Below are positions 12,645 through 22,707 of a stretch of DNA of 64,000 bases, piece after piece. Under the pieces are notes generated by a model. That model was given only the letters and a program-made list of their open reading frames with translations. It ran no database searches and was not told where the DNA came from. The number at the start of each line of letters is the position of its first letter. Position 1 is the first letter of the stretch. The position numbers were made by a program, and so were the translations under genes. The stretch comes from Gaertneriomyces semiglobifer (taxonomy: Eukaryota; Chytridiomycota; Chytridiomycetes; Spizellomycetales; Spizellomycetaceae), in assembly GCA_025558075.1 (NCBI GenBank), contig JAHLKF010000003.1:992001-1056000 (forward strand), read 5' to 3'.

Positions 12645-12716
12645 GGGGGTTTGGCGCAGTGGCAGCGCGTCCGCTTTGCATGCGGAAGGCCGTGGGTTCA
12701 AATCCCACAATCTCCA
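12645..12716 (+). tRNA. tRNA-Ala (anticodon TGC), second copy
   Basis: This is a 72-nt cloverleaf with the same anticodon stem and TGC anticodon as the copy at 10476-10547. It differs only at a few positions, for example GGGGGTT instead of GGGGATT at the 5' acceptor strand and TTCAAAT in the T loop. All stems pair, with G-T pairs allowed. A T-run follows within a few bases of the 3' end, as expected for RNA polymerase III termination. Confidence 0.95.
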
Positions 12717-13823
12717 TTTTATTAGTTTTTCTGTGCGCGTCGATCCCGTTTTTATCACTCACCCTCGTCCCTTCAATTCATTCTCCGCGCCCTCAACACC
12801 CCGCATGGTGCATTCCATAAATGGAAGAATGGAACACGGAAATTCTTGAAACTTGAGTCGCGCAGCGCCACCCCCTGATGTACGACAGAACATTTGACAG
12901 GAGAAAAGAGAAAAAAGAACGGAGCATTTTGTACGGAATGGAACACATGGGTCTGGTGGATGTGATGCATGGCATGGGATGGGCTGACGGACTGTGTCTG
13001 TGCTGTGGATGGGACTCGGATGAATGTGAATGCATTCACTTCATTATTGGATCCCATGCCATGCGGACGGCAGATTCCATACGGCGGCCCCATAATAGGC
13101 ATCGGAACATTCCATAATCGAGTGGCGGGGAGTGGGACGGCGCGGGTAGGGCGGGGTACCGAACTGAACAGAAAGCGGATGGTGCAACGTGACACTGAGT
13201 TGGGACGAGAAAGAGAAAGGTGTGGCCCAAGTGGGGGAACAAGTGGAGTGAAGGCAAGCGGTCTGCCCTTGTTGTGTGCGTTCTGTGTTTGCCGTGTGTG
13301 TAATTATAATATCATGTGACCCGTGAGTGACTTTACTGTGACTTGTGTCTGTGCGAGTGGCAAGTGAGGCAAGTGGGATATGAGATGCCATCATGCGAAA
13401 GAACAGATCCATGCGCCTCTTTCTCGCTCGCTCGCTGCCTCTCTCCTTCTCTCACTCAGTGATCAACTCACTCCATAATAACCAACCACCAGCCCTCGTC
13501 TCTCTCTTCTCTTCTCTTCTCACCTTGCCTTGCCCCCCTCTTTTCCATCCATTCCACCCACCCACCCTCGCAACTACTCCGCTCGTTGCCCAGCCAATTT
13601 CCAAGCGCCGTGTGTGACAAACGGCCCTCTTTGTTCGCTTTCTATTATTATCATACTACCCACATAGACCCCGTAGACTAGTAGACCAGAGAGATATAAA
13701 TTCCTCATTTCTATAAATACCCCCCTCGCCTCCACTTCCCCGTTCGCCCTCCATTTCCTCCGAACGGCTTGCAACCCCTTATCACGGTTACTATTTTTTG
13801 TCCTTATACACAGGACCAACCAG
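12717..13823. other. Upstream region of the wall-protein gene, with pyrimidine-rich tract
   Basis: About 1.1 kb lies between the tRNA and the core promoter of the gene at 13920. Around 13420-13600 the plus strand is strongly C/T-rich (CTCT and TTCTCTTC runs), a pattern common upstream of highly expressed fungal genes. No coding frame here has recognisable features. Confidence 0.5.
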
Positions 13824-13919
13824 ATATATAAAAAGACGGGATCCCCACCTGCCCACACACCCCATCAATCCGATATCATCAAGTAGTTCACACACAATAA
13901 CAACAACACATCTGCAAAA
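13824..13919 (+). promoter_or_regulatory. Core promoter and 5' leader of the wall-protein gene
   Basis: TATATAAAAAG starts near 13825, about 95 bases before the ATG at 13920. The leader between them is rich in CA and ACA repeats and lacks an ATG, ending CTGCAAAAATGA. A strong TATA box and an unstructured A/C-rich leader suggest high or inducible expression (inference). Confidence 0.7.
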
Positions 13920-14825
13920 ATGAAGACATCAACGCTTGCTCTCTTGGTCTCGGCTCTGTCCGCCTTCTCCGTCGCCAACGCACAGTCCACCGCAGAAGGC
14001 ACTCACACCCAGCTGCCTCACATCGACTGCGGTGCTGACATCCTTGTCGACGACTTTGCTGTCCACCGTCGCGAACCCCTCCCCGGTGAAACCATGGACC
14101 GCGATATCAACCTCCTCGGAGGCGACTACGGTGCCGTCGAGGTCGCCATGAACTTTGATACCGCAAAGAAAGCCGTCGAACTCACCGCCGGTGCAAACCC
14201 CAGCAACTTTTTCTTTGCCAAATTCGACGCCGGTGCATGCTTTGACCTCACCCACATCGAAGCCGTTCGCTTCGATCTCGTCGCCCCCGCCGGTTCCTCC
14301 TTCACAATGTGTCTCACCCAAAAATCCGCCGACTGTCTCTCCCGTGTCGAACCCAATGGTGACTCGACCTACATCCCCATCTCAAAATACATTACTCCCA
14401 ACGGCCAAAAACAAACCGTCACCGTCCCCTTCCGTGACTTTGCCCCCCGCGCATCCGGCCCTGGCACATTCGATTTCGTCCACTTGAAGGACTGGACACT
14501 TAACCAGTTCACACCCGCAGGCTCTGTCCACGAGATCTCCAACCTCCGTCTCGTCCGTCAATGCACCAGCGGAAACTCCACCACCACCCCTTCCTCCACC
14601 GCCACCACCTCTGCCACTGGCACTGCCTCTGTCCCCGCTTCCTCCTCAACACCGTCAACTGGTACCAACCCAACAGGTACGCGCAACCCGAATGGTTCTC
14701 CCACGGGTGGTGCTAACCCTACTACCACAGGGACTCCTGGCCAAGATGTGGACAGCGGAAGCACCGCTGTCAGGGCTGGATTCGGATTAGGTGGTGTCGT
14801 CATGGCCGCTCTTGCATGGCTCTAA
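13920..14825 (+). CDS. Secreted, GPI-anchor-type wall protein with beta-sandwich domain
   Basis: This single-exon frame encodes 301 residues. Residues 1-21 form a signal peptide (cleavage after SVANA). Residues about 30-215 look like a galactose-binding-like or CIA30-like beta-sandwich (DDFAVHRREPLPG, NLLGGDYG, CFDLTHIEAVRFDL, DFVHLKDWTLNQF, ISNLRLVRQC) with paired cysteines. Residues about 216-280 are a Ser/Thr/Pro-rich stalk with many likely O-glycosylation sites. A hydrophobic C-terminus (AGFGLGGVVMAALAWL) preceded by small residues fits a GPI signal. Third codon positions are heavily C, as in highly expressed genes. Comparable domains occur in fungal surface proteins of unknown role; the ligand is not known. 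Confidence 0.85.
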   Translation: MKTSTLALLVSALSAFSVANAQSTAEGTHTQLPHIDCGADILVDDFAVHRREPLPGETMDRDINLLGGDYGAVEVAMNFDTAKKAVELTAGANPSNFFFAKFDAGACFDLTHIEAVRFDLVAPAGSSFTMCLTQKSADCLSRVEPNGDSTYIPISKYITPNGQKQTVTVPFRDFAPRASGPGTFDFVHLKDWTLNQFTPAGSVHEISNLRLVRQCTSGNSTTTPSSTATTSATGTASVPASSSTPSTGTNPTGTRNPNGSPTGGANPTTTGTPGQDVDSGSTAVRAGFGLGGVVMAALAWL

Positions 14826-15926
14826 ACGGTTTTCTTCTCGTTTTGAGAAACCGCTTTCTTTTCTTCACACAACCTCTTTTTTGTTTTTATATACCGCCAA
14901 AAACCCTTTAATTGTTTTGAAAAGAGGACGAAACCGATACGAGTTATGTGGGTGTGGAAGAGATAAACGATATAGACTTTTTTTTTTTCTTTATAGACTT
15001 AGTTTCTTATGATTGATGATGATGATGTTTGGCTCTATGTTTGGTGTGAGATATAAGGATATATATGGATGAGATCGGACACTTTTATTCTTTTGCGTGC
15101 CATTTCTTGTTATGTGTGGGAACACATTAACAACTTTCCATGGAATGTTTGCTTTTTTGCATGACACAACGACCAATCTCACGAACCATGATGGTAGAAA
15201 AGGAACGTATGTGTGCAACCTAACATGAACAGACGGGGTTTTTTTTGATTCTGAGAGAGAGTGTGTGGGAAAAACGTTTGGTCTTTCTCTTCTTGTTTTT
15301 GTTTCTGGTTTTTTACCGTTCGTGGGTGAGAAAGTGTGTTCAGTGTCCATCTACCCACCATTCAAAATACCCATTTCGCGTTAACCCCCCGTCTCTCGTC
15401 CGTCCTCCCACACACTCACGCACGCACTACAACCAATGTGTTCTCACCAAACTACCTATCATCTGGGATTACGTTCAGGTTGTCACACTCAGTTAATTTT
15501 TACGTTGTTGGATGTGTCGCCTACATAGACTACTCTAATAATTGACGGGGTTTGATTGATAGAGAGAGTGGGAAAGTTGAGAGGTGGGGACGTGTGATGT
15601 TGCAAACCAATTGAGTAGTGGGTGATGGAGTGGTGCGGGTATAAATTACTTGATGGGTGCATGAGAAACAGAAGACAGAAAAGACAGAAGAGTGGCGCAC
15701 CGGCGACGGAGGACTCCATTCCACGAACAGAGAATCTGTGAAAGCTACGATACGCACTTTCGGTGTGTGGCCCCACACTCACCAACTACGTGTGTTTACA
15801 CCTGTTGCACTCACTTGAGTGCACTGACAATTACCGGTTTCTCATCAGGTCTGAAAACTGGTACATTAGGTGTGTTCACTCACGGCGGTTTACGTACCGA
15901 AACATCAACGTTTTCGCTTTTTCGCC

Positions 15927-15985
15927 TTTTCCAAGACGGATGAGAGAAACAACAGAGAACCTCTTTGCTCATCCGTCTTGGAAAA
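15927..15985. repeat. Perfect 18-bp inverted repeat, 23-nt loop
   Basis: The left arm 15927-15944 (TTTTCCAAGACGGATGAG) is the exact reverse complement of the right arm 15968-15985. Outside the arms, CGCC flanks both ends but is not complementary. A transcript from either strand would form an 18-bp stem. Confidence 0.9.
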
Positions 15986-17528
15986 ACGCCACGTTTGACC
16001 TGTTCGCCTTGAGCTCAATAGATGTGGAAAATAAAACATCACTGCGCGAGGATTCGTTTGACGTTTTCGTCCTAATTCTCATATCACATGGAGAACTACT
16101 ATCTTTGGGTCTCAAACACTCGTTCATAGTCCGTCCCCGATCGTTGTTCCTCGGCGAAACAGACGTGGGAAAACGAACGCACACATGAGGATGAGACTCT
16201 GATGCTCAGATCTACCAGTAACAGCAATCAGCAGCGATGGTGAAGCTTCAGAGACATTACGGCTATGCGGGCTGTTGCCAGGCTCAAGTTCCAATAAGGA
16301 TGTCAGCAGGTAGCAGCGCTTCTCCTAGTGGGCTGTCAATAGCTGTTTCCGATTTTTTACTTTGGGCTGTTAGCGCTTACCTTTCCACGTACAACAATCA
16401 GTAATCGTCAACCGTGGCATTAACAAGTTATATAGCACGCTCGGTACGAGCTTATTTAAACGACACTCAGTCCTCTCCGAGAGCTGGCGTTTGCGAAAGG
16501 TAGGCACGAGTCGCGGAACCAATTGACGCCCGAGATCGAAGTAGCCCCCGTAACAAGCGTACTATATAAGTGGTCACCAATAACTTCGAATGGGTCGGGT
16601 TCCACTCAATGGACTTTGCACCGTTCAGGTGACCATTACTTGTCCGGGCAGATCAAATATCGACGCTGCTGTCCCAATCGCATTTCATATATAATCGCTC
16701 TTAGGTGGTGCGAACACGTAGCCCTGCAACGGAAAGGAAGTTCAGTCTGGGTCTTTCAGGGTACCCAGACGTTGAGACGCACCTTTTCACTATCAAAAAC
16801 GCAAAATTGGTATGGCACTTAGAAAACCCATAGGACAGAATAGCCAAATCGACAATTGAAAACTTTGCCTTTGCTGGCGTTATCCATTTGCGTTCGGTAG
16901 TGCTCGACGATTTGATCACTCCAATTTCCATTTTCAGTTGGTTGGTCTCAACTGACCATCGACAACGGACATCAATATCAATGCGACACTATATAGAAGT
17001 TGTTAACCCCCAAACCCCTTTTAATAAATTCGCATGACATACCGTCCCCTTTAATCGTACCAAGTTGCTGGCACCGCTTATATATACCGAGCAGATAAGT
17101 AGCAATACCGCGAAACCGTTTAGTTTCTGCAATAAAGCGTTTTTTCGCTCTGCTTTCTTGGGGTCTGAGAATTAAACTTCCACTAACTGATCATTTGGCG
17201 TCCTGTGGCGGCGTCCTGTAACGTTAGTCCGGTACGGTGCACGAATTTTCAGCAATCACTATTCTTCAAGTACGGTTCAAACCGAGGTTTTCTACCGTTA
17301 CCAAACATGGGTTGCTACGTATAAGTGGGAGTAATTAACATTTACTACCTCAAGAGCATTCACAACGTCTCCCTCTGAACGAGTGCCCGATTTCTATGCT
17401 TTTCGTTTCCCATACCGCACAAGACGTAACAATTCCTTTCAACGTCCTCAATCATAAAGCCACGAGCAAAAAAGGGTCTCCGTATTCCCGGCGTCCTGCC
17501 ACGCATGTCAATTCAATACTTTCCAGAA

Positions 17529-17646
17529 CTCCGTGCGAAAGGACTTCAATATTTTACAGAGACTCCGTCAAGGTGGTTAAAGCTCGAAATGGGTCCGCAC
17601 GGAGTCTATGTCCTTTCGCACGGAGCGTATGTCCTTTCGCACGGAG
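17529..17646. repeat. 16-bp inverted repeat facing a 21-bp tandem repeat
   Basis: CTCCGTGCGAAAGGAC at 17529-17544 is exactly reverse-complementary to GTCCTTTCGCACGGAG at both 17610-17625 and 17631-17646. The right side is a 21-bp tandem repeat beginning CGCACGGAG (17597-17617 and 17618-17638, then a third partial copy). One left arm could therefore pair with either right arm. Confidence 0.88.
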
Positions 17647-18324
17647 GTTTCTAAAGTATTGAGTTTGATGTCTGCTCGTAAGCTTGATTCCATTGCTCCA
17701 ACTTTCGTTCACACTATTTTGCGAAAGCGCCTCTCTGATACTGCGTTGGCCATATCTTCAAGATGTAAAGCTGTTTGAACGTTCGATAGATGTGAATTTG
17801 AACGGAATAAGTGATAAGTGTTGGTGTGGAGCGCAGATGTCGCTCGGAAACTTTCCCACTGAATGAAGGGAACTTGACTTATGCCATCGACGTTTATCCA
17901 CCTTCGATATTCGCGACCTTGGTGTCAGTCGTATACACTAACCAACCTCATGCGTACACCCCACGAGTAGGAAAAAGCAGTACGTCCATGAGCTGGATTA
18001 CTCTAGATCTACGGCTTCAGAATTGTTGGTTCAATTTCAATCTGAATCCGAACAGGGGCGAGAATGGCCCCTGGAGGGCGTAAATAAAAACTTATCGATA
18101 TTACCATGTATAATGTAGCCGCGGACAGTTTGTGAGTATACATGTTGCAGTTGTGTGTGAGAGTGCATGCAGATTGAATTGAAAGTGTATCTATATGCCC
18201 CGTTCCCATTTCGGTAAAAACTGGAAAACCATTATTGGTTCAAGCAAAACCGTAATGTTTGTCTATTACACATGAATGCCCTCGTCCGATCACACACAAA
18301 CACAGCACATCTTCAATTTTCACA

Positions 18325-19818
18325 TTACTGGTCTTTCACCCACTTCCCATCCTTAGAAGCATGTCGAATGGTCAAACACCCCACTTCAAACACTTCCTCA
18401 TACGCACTGATCACCTTAACAGCCCACTTGGCATACATCGCCACTCCACACGGGACCATCACCGCACAGACAACCCGCTCATCCACACCCCACACACTCG
18501 CTCCAATACCTACACACCACACACCCAAAAACCCGTCCATCCATAACGTACGTACGGGGGATAACGCGCGGCCACATAAATGCGACGTGATGATTTCTCC
18601 AACGAGACGGCCAAAGGCGGGGGTGAGTGCCATGAAATAGGGGAGGAAGAAGTGGGAGAGCAGAGTGGGGGCGAGGGAGAGGTGGAGGATGAGGAGGAGG
18701 AGGAAGATGGGGTAGGGTAAGAACGTCATCACGGGGTTGGGTTTCACGTGTGTTACTTTTGTTGTTGTTGTTTTTGTTTTTGTGCTGGTGTGCGTGTGGG
18801 TGTAGACGTTGTACCCACATGACATAATGTTGAATGCGAGAATCACACCTCCGAGAATTGTGAGGAGGCGGTTGAGGGACGTCGAGGAGATAACGGTGGG
18901 GAGGTACGTTGTTACGGATCCGAGTCCAATACGGGTTAAGACTTTGTCAAGCGGATACCGATATATCCCAGGTCCTAAAAAAAATGACGACACATCAGTA
19001 CCGCCACTCAAATACACACATGTATGAAGATACATACCATACACCCCAGCCATCACCACCACCCCAACAATCATCACAACCCCTTCCACCGGCCCACTCA
19101 CCACACTCAAATACAACGTGCCGGTATAATACTCCTCCCACGTACTCCCATAGAAATTCGTCATAGCACTGCACAGACTCACAACACTCATCCACCCACT
19201 ACCAAGGCCTAGCGCTGAGAGGGTGAGGAACCCCGCGAGAAGCGTGTTGAGCGCGTCGCAGCCGTGGTCGAATAATTCGCCTAGGGGTCCTGACGTCTTT
19301 GTGCGCCGTGCTTGTTTGCCGTCGATGGCGTCTAGAGATTGATACACGAACAATCCTGTCGCACAACTAAAAAAATAGAGAGATGTGTTAGAATATGTGG
19401 AATCGTAAACAAAGCGATATTAAAAAATGAGATTTGGTTTGTTCTTACCTGATGTAAACCCATCCAGGAGCGTTCCCTTCCAACGTCCAATCATACCACA
19501 TCACCAACCCCACATTGATCCCCACACACCCCAATCCCAAAAGCGTAATCAGATTCGGCGCCATCCATAGCGGGAACAACGTCACCAACCAATTCCAATA
19601 CGGATTCAACTATAAAGAAAATTGAAAATAGATAACGGTAAGACAAATGGTCTCACAATCACATAGTGGTCTTCTTCACTTTCCCCCCTGCCAAGAAAAC
19701 CGTAGATAAAAAGAGGTGTACTTACGACATAACGAGATAAAAGACTCTTGTCTATACTCGAATACTTGTATTCTCGTAAAGCTTTGATATCGCGGGGTGA
19801 AAAATACGTTTGTGGCAT
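18325..19818 (-). CDS. Choline/ethanolamine phosphotransferase (CEPT/EPT1 family)
   Basis: This is an integral ER or Golgi membrane enzyme that transfers phosphocholine or phosphoethanolamine from the CDP form to diacylglycerol, the last Kennedy-pathway step. Four exons close in phase: 19726-19818, 19449-19609, 19038-19366 and 18325-18974, giving 410 residues. The CDP-alcohol phosphotransferase signature DGx2ARx8Gx3Dx3D is complete (DGKQARRTKTSGPLGELFDH, then GCD) around residues 95-120. MAPNLITLLGLG precedes it, and about eight to ten hydrophobic helices follow. The 63-nt intron 18975-19037 has no stop and is a multiple of three. ATG 19818 is preferred; an in-frame ATG at 19890 would add 24 basic residues. 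Choline versus ethanolamine preference cannot be judged. Confidence 0.93.
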
Positions 19819-20590
19819 TTCCTCGTTCGCCTTTCCCTCTTTGATTATCTTTCTCTGTGTTCTTTTTTTGTTGGTATCCGCCTTTTTCAAACTGTTTGTC
19901 GTTTGTAACTATGTACGACCCAACACCCCACCACACTTGTTTTCTGTCTACTTTATGTATACACCACACCTCCTAAGTGTGTGTAAAATATCTAAAATCT
20001 CTTTTACTTCTCTCGTTCCGTACTCTATGCTGGACGACAGGATGTATGTATGCTTTCGTTCGCTTGTCCGTTCGTTCGTCCCGCTGTGTTTAAATAATGA
20101 AATGGTCGAGTGGGGATCTGTGACATTGCATTTCCGCTTCGACAAAACAATTATGTCACAACGCGGTGTTATCGCTAACACGACATGACGACCGTCTATT
20201 TACACTTTCCCACTGACGACTGACGTTCACGCGTCAATTTCAATACGTGTAGCTTTAAAACAAACATTGAACAGCCATTTTCTCAGTCAACGTCAAAGGC
20301 TTTTACTGCCGTTCATTCGATCAACTCGAAATGGTGAAACTACCGTACGACTCACGGCGGACACGGACACGGTGTCCCCGCTCCATCCACGCCGTGGAAG
20401 ATTGAACGATACCCGCCCTCCCAAACGTAAGTGTCACTGTCAATGTGTGTGAGACAACTACTTTAAGTGTCTGATACGTTTGAAATTTACAGTATACGGT
20501 TGTTGATTTCTGGGATGCGAGGGGTATGGTTGTGTCATGGGGATGTCAGCGCCAAACGAACGCTTGGATTTTTCGTACCCCGAAAGCCGT
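19819..20590. other. CEPT upstream region and spacer
   Basis: This stretch holds the CEPT promoter and part of its possible N-terminal extension. It shows no supported gene. The repeat-bearing region begins near 20600. Confidence 0.4.
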
Positions 20591-20608
20591 GCCGGACTTG
20601 ATTCTGGT

Positions 20609-20714
20609 CGTAGTACGTGGTTTTGAGACGGACGACCTGTATATGAATACAGGGAGGCCTCTGGGATCTGGACATGAACGAGCAGAAGGGGCCGTCCCAA
20701 ACCCACGTACTACG
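20609..20714. repeat. Imperfect 23-bp inverted repeat (copy 1)
   Basis: The left arm 20609-20631 begins CGTAGTACGTGG. The right arm 20692-20714 ends CCACGTACTACG. The arms pair at 21 of 23 positions around a 60-nt loop. The same arms recur at 21501-21584, so this is a repeated hairpin-forming element. Confidence 0.85.
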
Positions 20715-21080
20715 TATTTCACTACGCAAAAACACGCGGTGGAGTTGCAAGCCTTTGGCACGGTCAATGACGGGTTCTCGACGCGGACACGACCATGAAA
20801 GACGTTTTCGACCATATTGAGAGAACACAACCGGTGTCTTCTCACCTGCAATCAATCGTGTCAGAATTGAAGGCTAAAACTGGGTGTTGGGGACGCGAAC
20901 ATCAACTGATTGACGCGTCAAGTGATCCGTCCGCTTGAGGACCTTTTCAGTGCCCAAGCGCTGTGATTCGCAGGATGATGAATCAATTCGCCGCCGGAGT
21001 GTGAGAGAAACCGATGAAACTGTGAGGCAGAGGCCTGTTTCGACCATATTGCAGAGAACACAACCGGCGCCCACGCGGTT

Positions 21081-21220
21081 TGAGAACGCGGTAAATGCCC
21101 AAGCGGCTCGAGGACGTTTTAAGTGCCCAAGCCGCTTGAGAAACTTTTCAGTGCCCAAGCGGGTTGAGGACGTGGTAAGTGTCCACGCCGCCTGAAAATT
21201 TGTTGAGTGCCCAAGCCGCT
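21081..21220. repeat. Five-unit tandem repeat with 28-bp period
   Basis: Units start at 21081, 21109, 21137, 21165 and 21193. Each has the pattern (T/C)GAG-A-AC-TTT-AGTGCCCAAGC-G, with diverged bases between the conserved parts. Single isolated units sit near 20936 and 21716. There are no unique spacers between units, so this is not a CRISPR array. Confidence 0.8.
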
Positions 21221-21500
21221 GCGATTCGCAGAATGCGAATCAATGTCCCTTTGGTTTGTGCGGGGGACCGAAAGGACTGTAGATAGTGGGTCCGCCCTTT
21301 TCTGCGCCATGCGTAAAGCATCGTTTTCGCACGCGGCATGCAGCTCGAAGATGCGGGACTAATGGCTGTTGCGTGAGAGTGTCGGACTGGATAAAACGAA
21401 ACTTTTCGATTTTCATATTCGGGAACCGTGAGGGTGGCCACAAGTCGACGCAGTTGGGACGAAAGATGCACACTTCGCCCTCTTGATGCCCGGCTGGTCG

Positions 21501-21584
21501 CGTAGTACGTGGTTTTGAGACGTGGCGTGCCTACATGCTAGAGGTGGGCGACCACGGGTGGCCGTCTTAAACCCACGTACTACG
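21501..21584. repeat. Imperfect 22-bp inverted repeat (copy 2)
   Basis: The arms 21501-21522 and 21563-21584 pair at 20 of 22 positions around a 40-nt loop and match the arms at 20609-20714. Both copies are followed downstream by related sequence (20877-21030 and 21643-21800). This shows a longer segmental duplication, not chance hairpins. Confidence 0.82.
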
Positions 21585-22300
21585 CTCTGTGATTTTACTC
21601 TACGCACACAACCGATCTGCCCCACCGCAAACGTTTGTCACAACTGGGTGTTTGGGATCATGGACAAAAAGGACGTGGACATCGACTTATCAAAACCTCA
21701 TGTGACCCATCCGCTTGAGGAAATTTCAAGTGCCCAAGCCGATGCGACTCGCAGGGTGCGAATCAACAATCCTCCGGTGTGTGAGAGAAAGTCTGGTACA
21801 TGTGACCCCCATCCTTTTCCCCACCGTGTGTGAACGCAACATTTCTGCATGCAACATGCACCTGTTGCAGTCCCGTTGGGGCGCAGGGTTTATTAGTGTG
21901 TCCTGTGGCTGGATGTGGCCAAAAAACGGCGATACCATTTTGACGCCTCTGTTTCTGAAGGATCCTTTTTTGCTGCGTACTGCCAAAGTACACATACAAT
22001 TGTGGTTGCATACATAGAGAACAGTTTACGAATACCCAGCGCGGCTGCTCCCTCATATACAGTACAGGTGCCGGTAACACCTGTTTGTACAGTCCGCAAA
22101 AACGCCATTACACTGTCATGCGAAGCAATCATCTGCGTATGAACTTTTTGTAAATTCAAAGTCCAGGTTGGAACATAGGAAGTTGAATTATGTCATCGCG
22201 AAACGTAATCATTGATTTAGAGTGTGCTATCGTTAACGTAATTTACGCGCGAGGTCCCACTTTCTCACCAGACTCACAATTTCAATCGATCAATTTCAAG

Positions 22301-22702
22301 CTCACCTTTGGATGAGGACGACACTTTCAATTTCTTCCCCACAATGAATATGAGGAATTGTGACGGTGATGGGCTGGTAATTTGTGCAGTAGGTTTTTGA
22401 CTTCGTCCACCCTCTTTAAAGGCGTTGAATACTCACTTTAGTCGTTCCGGAATCGAGAAACTCTCTGCTGGCGCTACCTCGCCAACAAGTAACGGATCAT
22501 TTTCACGGGACTCACCTTTGAAGAGGTTCACACTTTCTTTTCTGCGATTTCTATTTGAAATTGTGACGGTGGTAGGCTAATAAATTTGTGCAAGTAGGTT
22601 TTTGGGTTCTTCTACCCTGCTTAAAGCCGTTGGAATGCTCACTTACTCTTTCCAGAATCGAGAAACTCACCGTTTGCACTACCCTCCCGAAGCAACGAAT
22701 CA
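22301..22702. repeat. Diverged tandem duplication of about 200 bp
   Basis: Two head-to-tail copies, about 22301-22502 and 22511-22702, share CTCACCTTTG, ATTGTGACGGTG, GTAGGTTTTTG and GAATCGAGAAACTC in the same order. The second copy runs into the start of the frame at 22708. Both copies carry splice-like sequences (for example TTTCCAG before GAATCGAG in copy 2), so they could be duplicated 5' exons or a duplicated promoter. Confidence 0.75.
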
Positions 22703-22707
22703 AAAAT

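Larger units (their letters stand above)
14826..18324. other. 3.5-kb gene-poor region with inverted repeats
   Basis: I find no supported gene between the wall protein and the CEPT gene. Open frames (for example 15763-16188 plus and 14991-15350 minus) lack motifs and have unlikely compositions. The region does contain exact inverted repeats at 15927-15985 and 17529-17646, listed separately. The first few hundred bases are T-rich, fitting the wall-protein 3' end. Confidence 0.5.

Noticed and set aside
12388..12762. Minus-strand frame of 124 codons containing EIVGFEPTAFRMQSGRAATA
   Set aside because: This is the antisense translation of the tRNA-Ala at 12645-12716, a well-known spurious protein.
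15763..16188. 141-codon plus-strand frame
   Set aside because: It spans the 18-bp inverted repeat and has a random-looking composition without motifs.
21081..21220. 28-bp repeat array as a CRISPR
   Set aside because: Units abut directly with no unique spacers, and the genome is eukaryotic.
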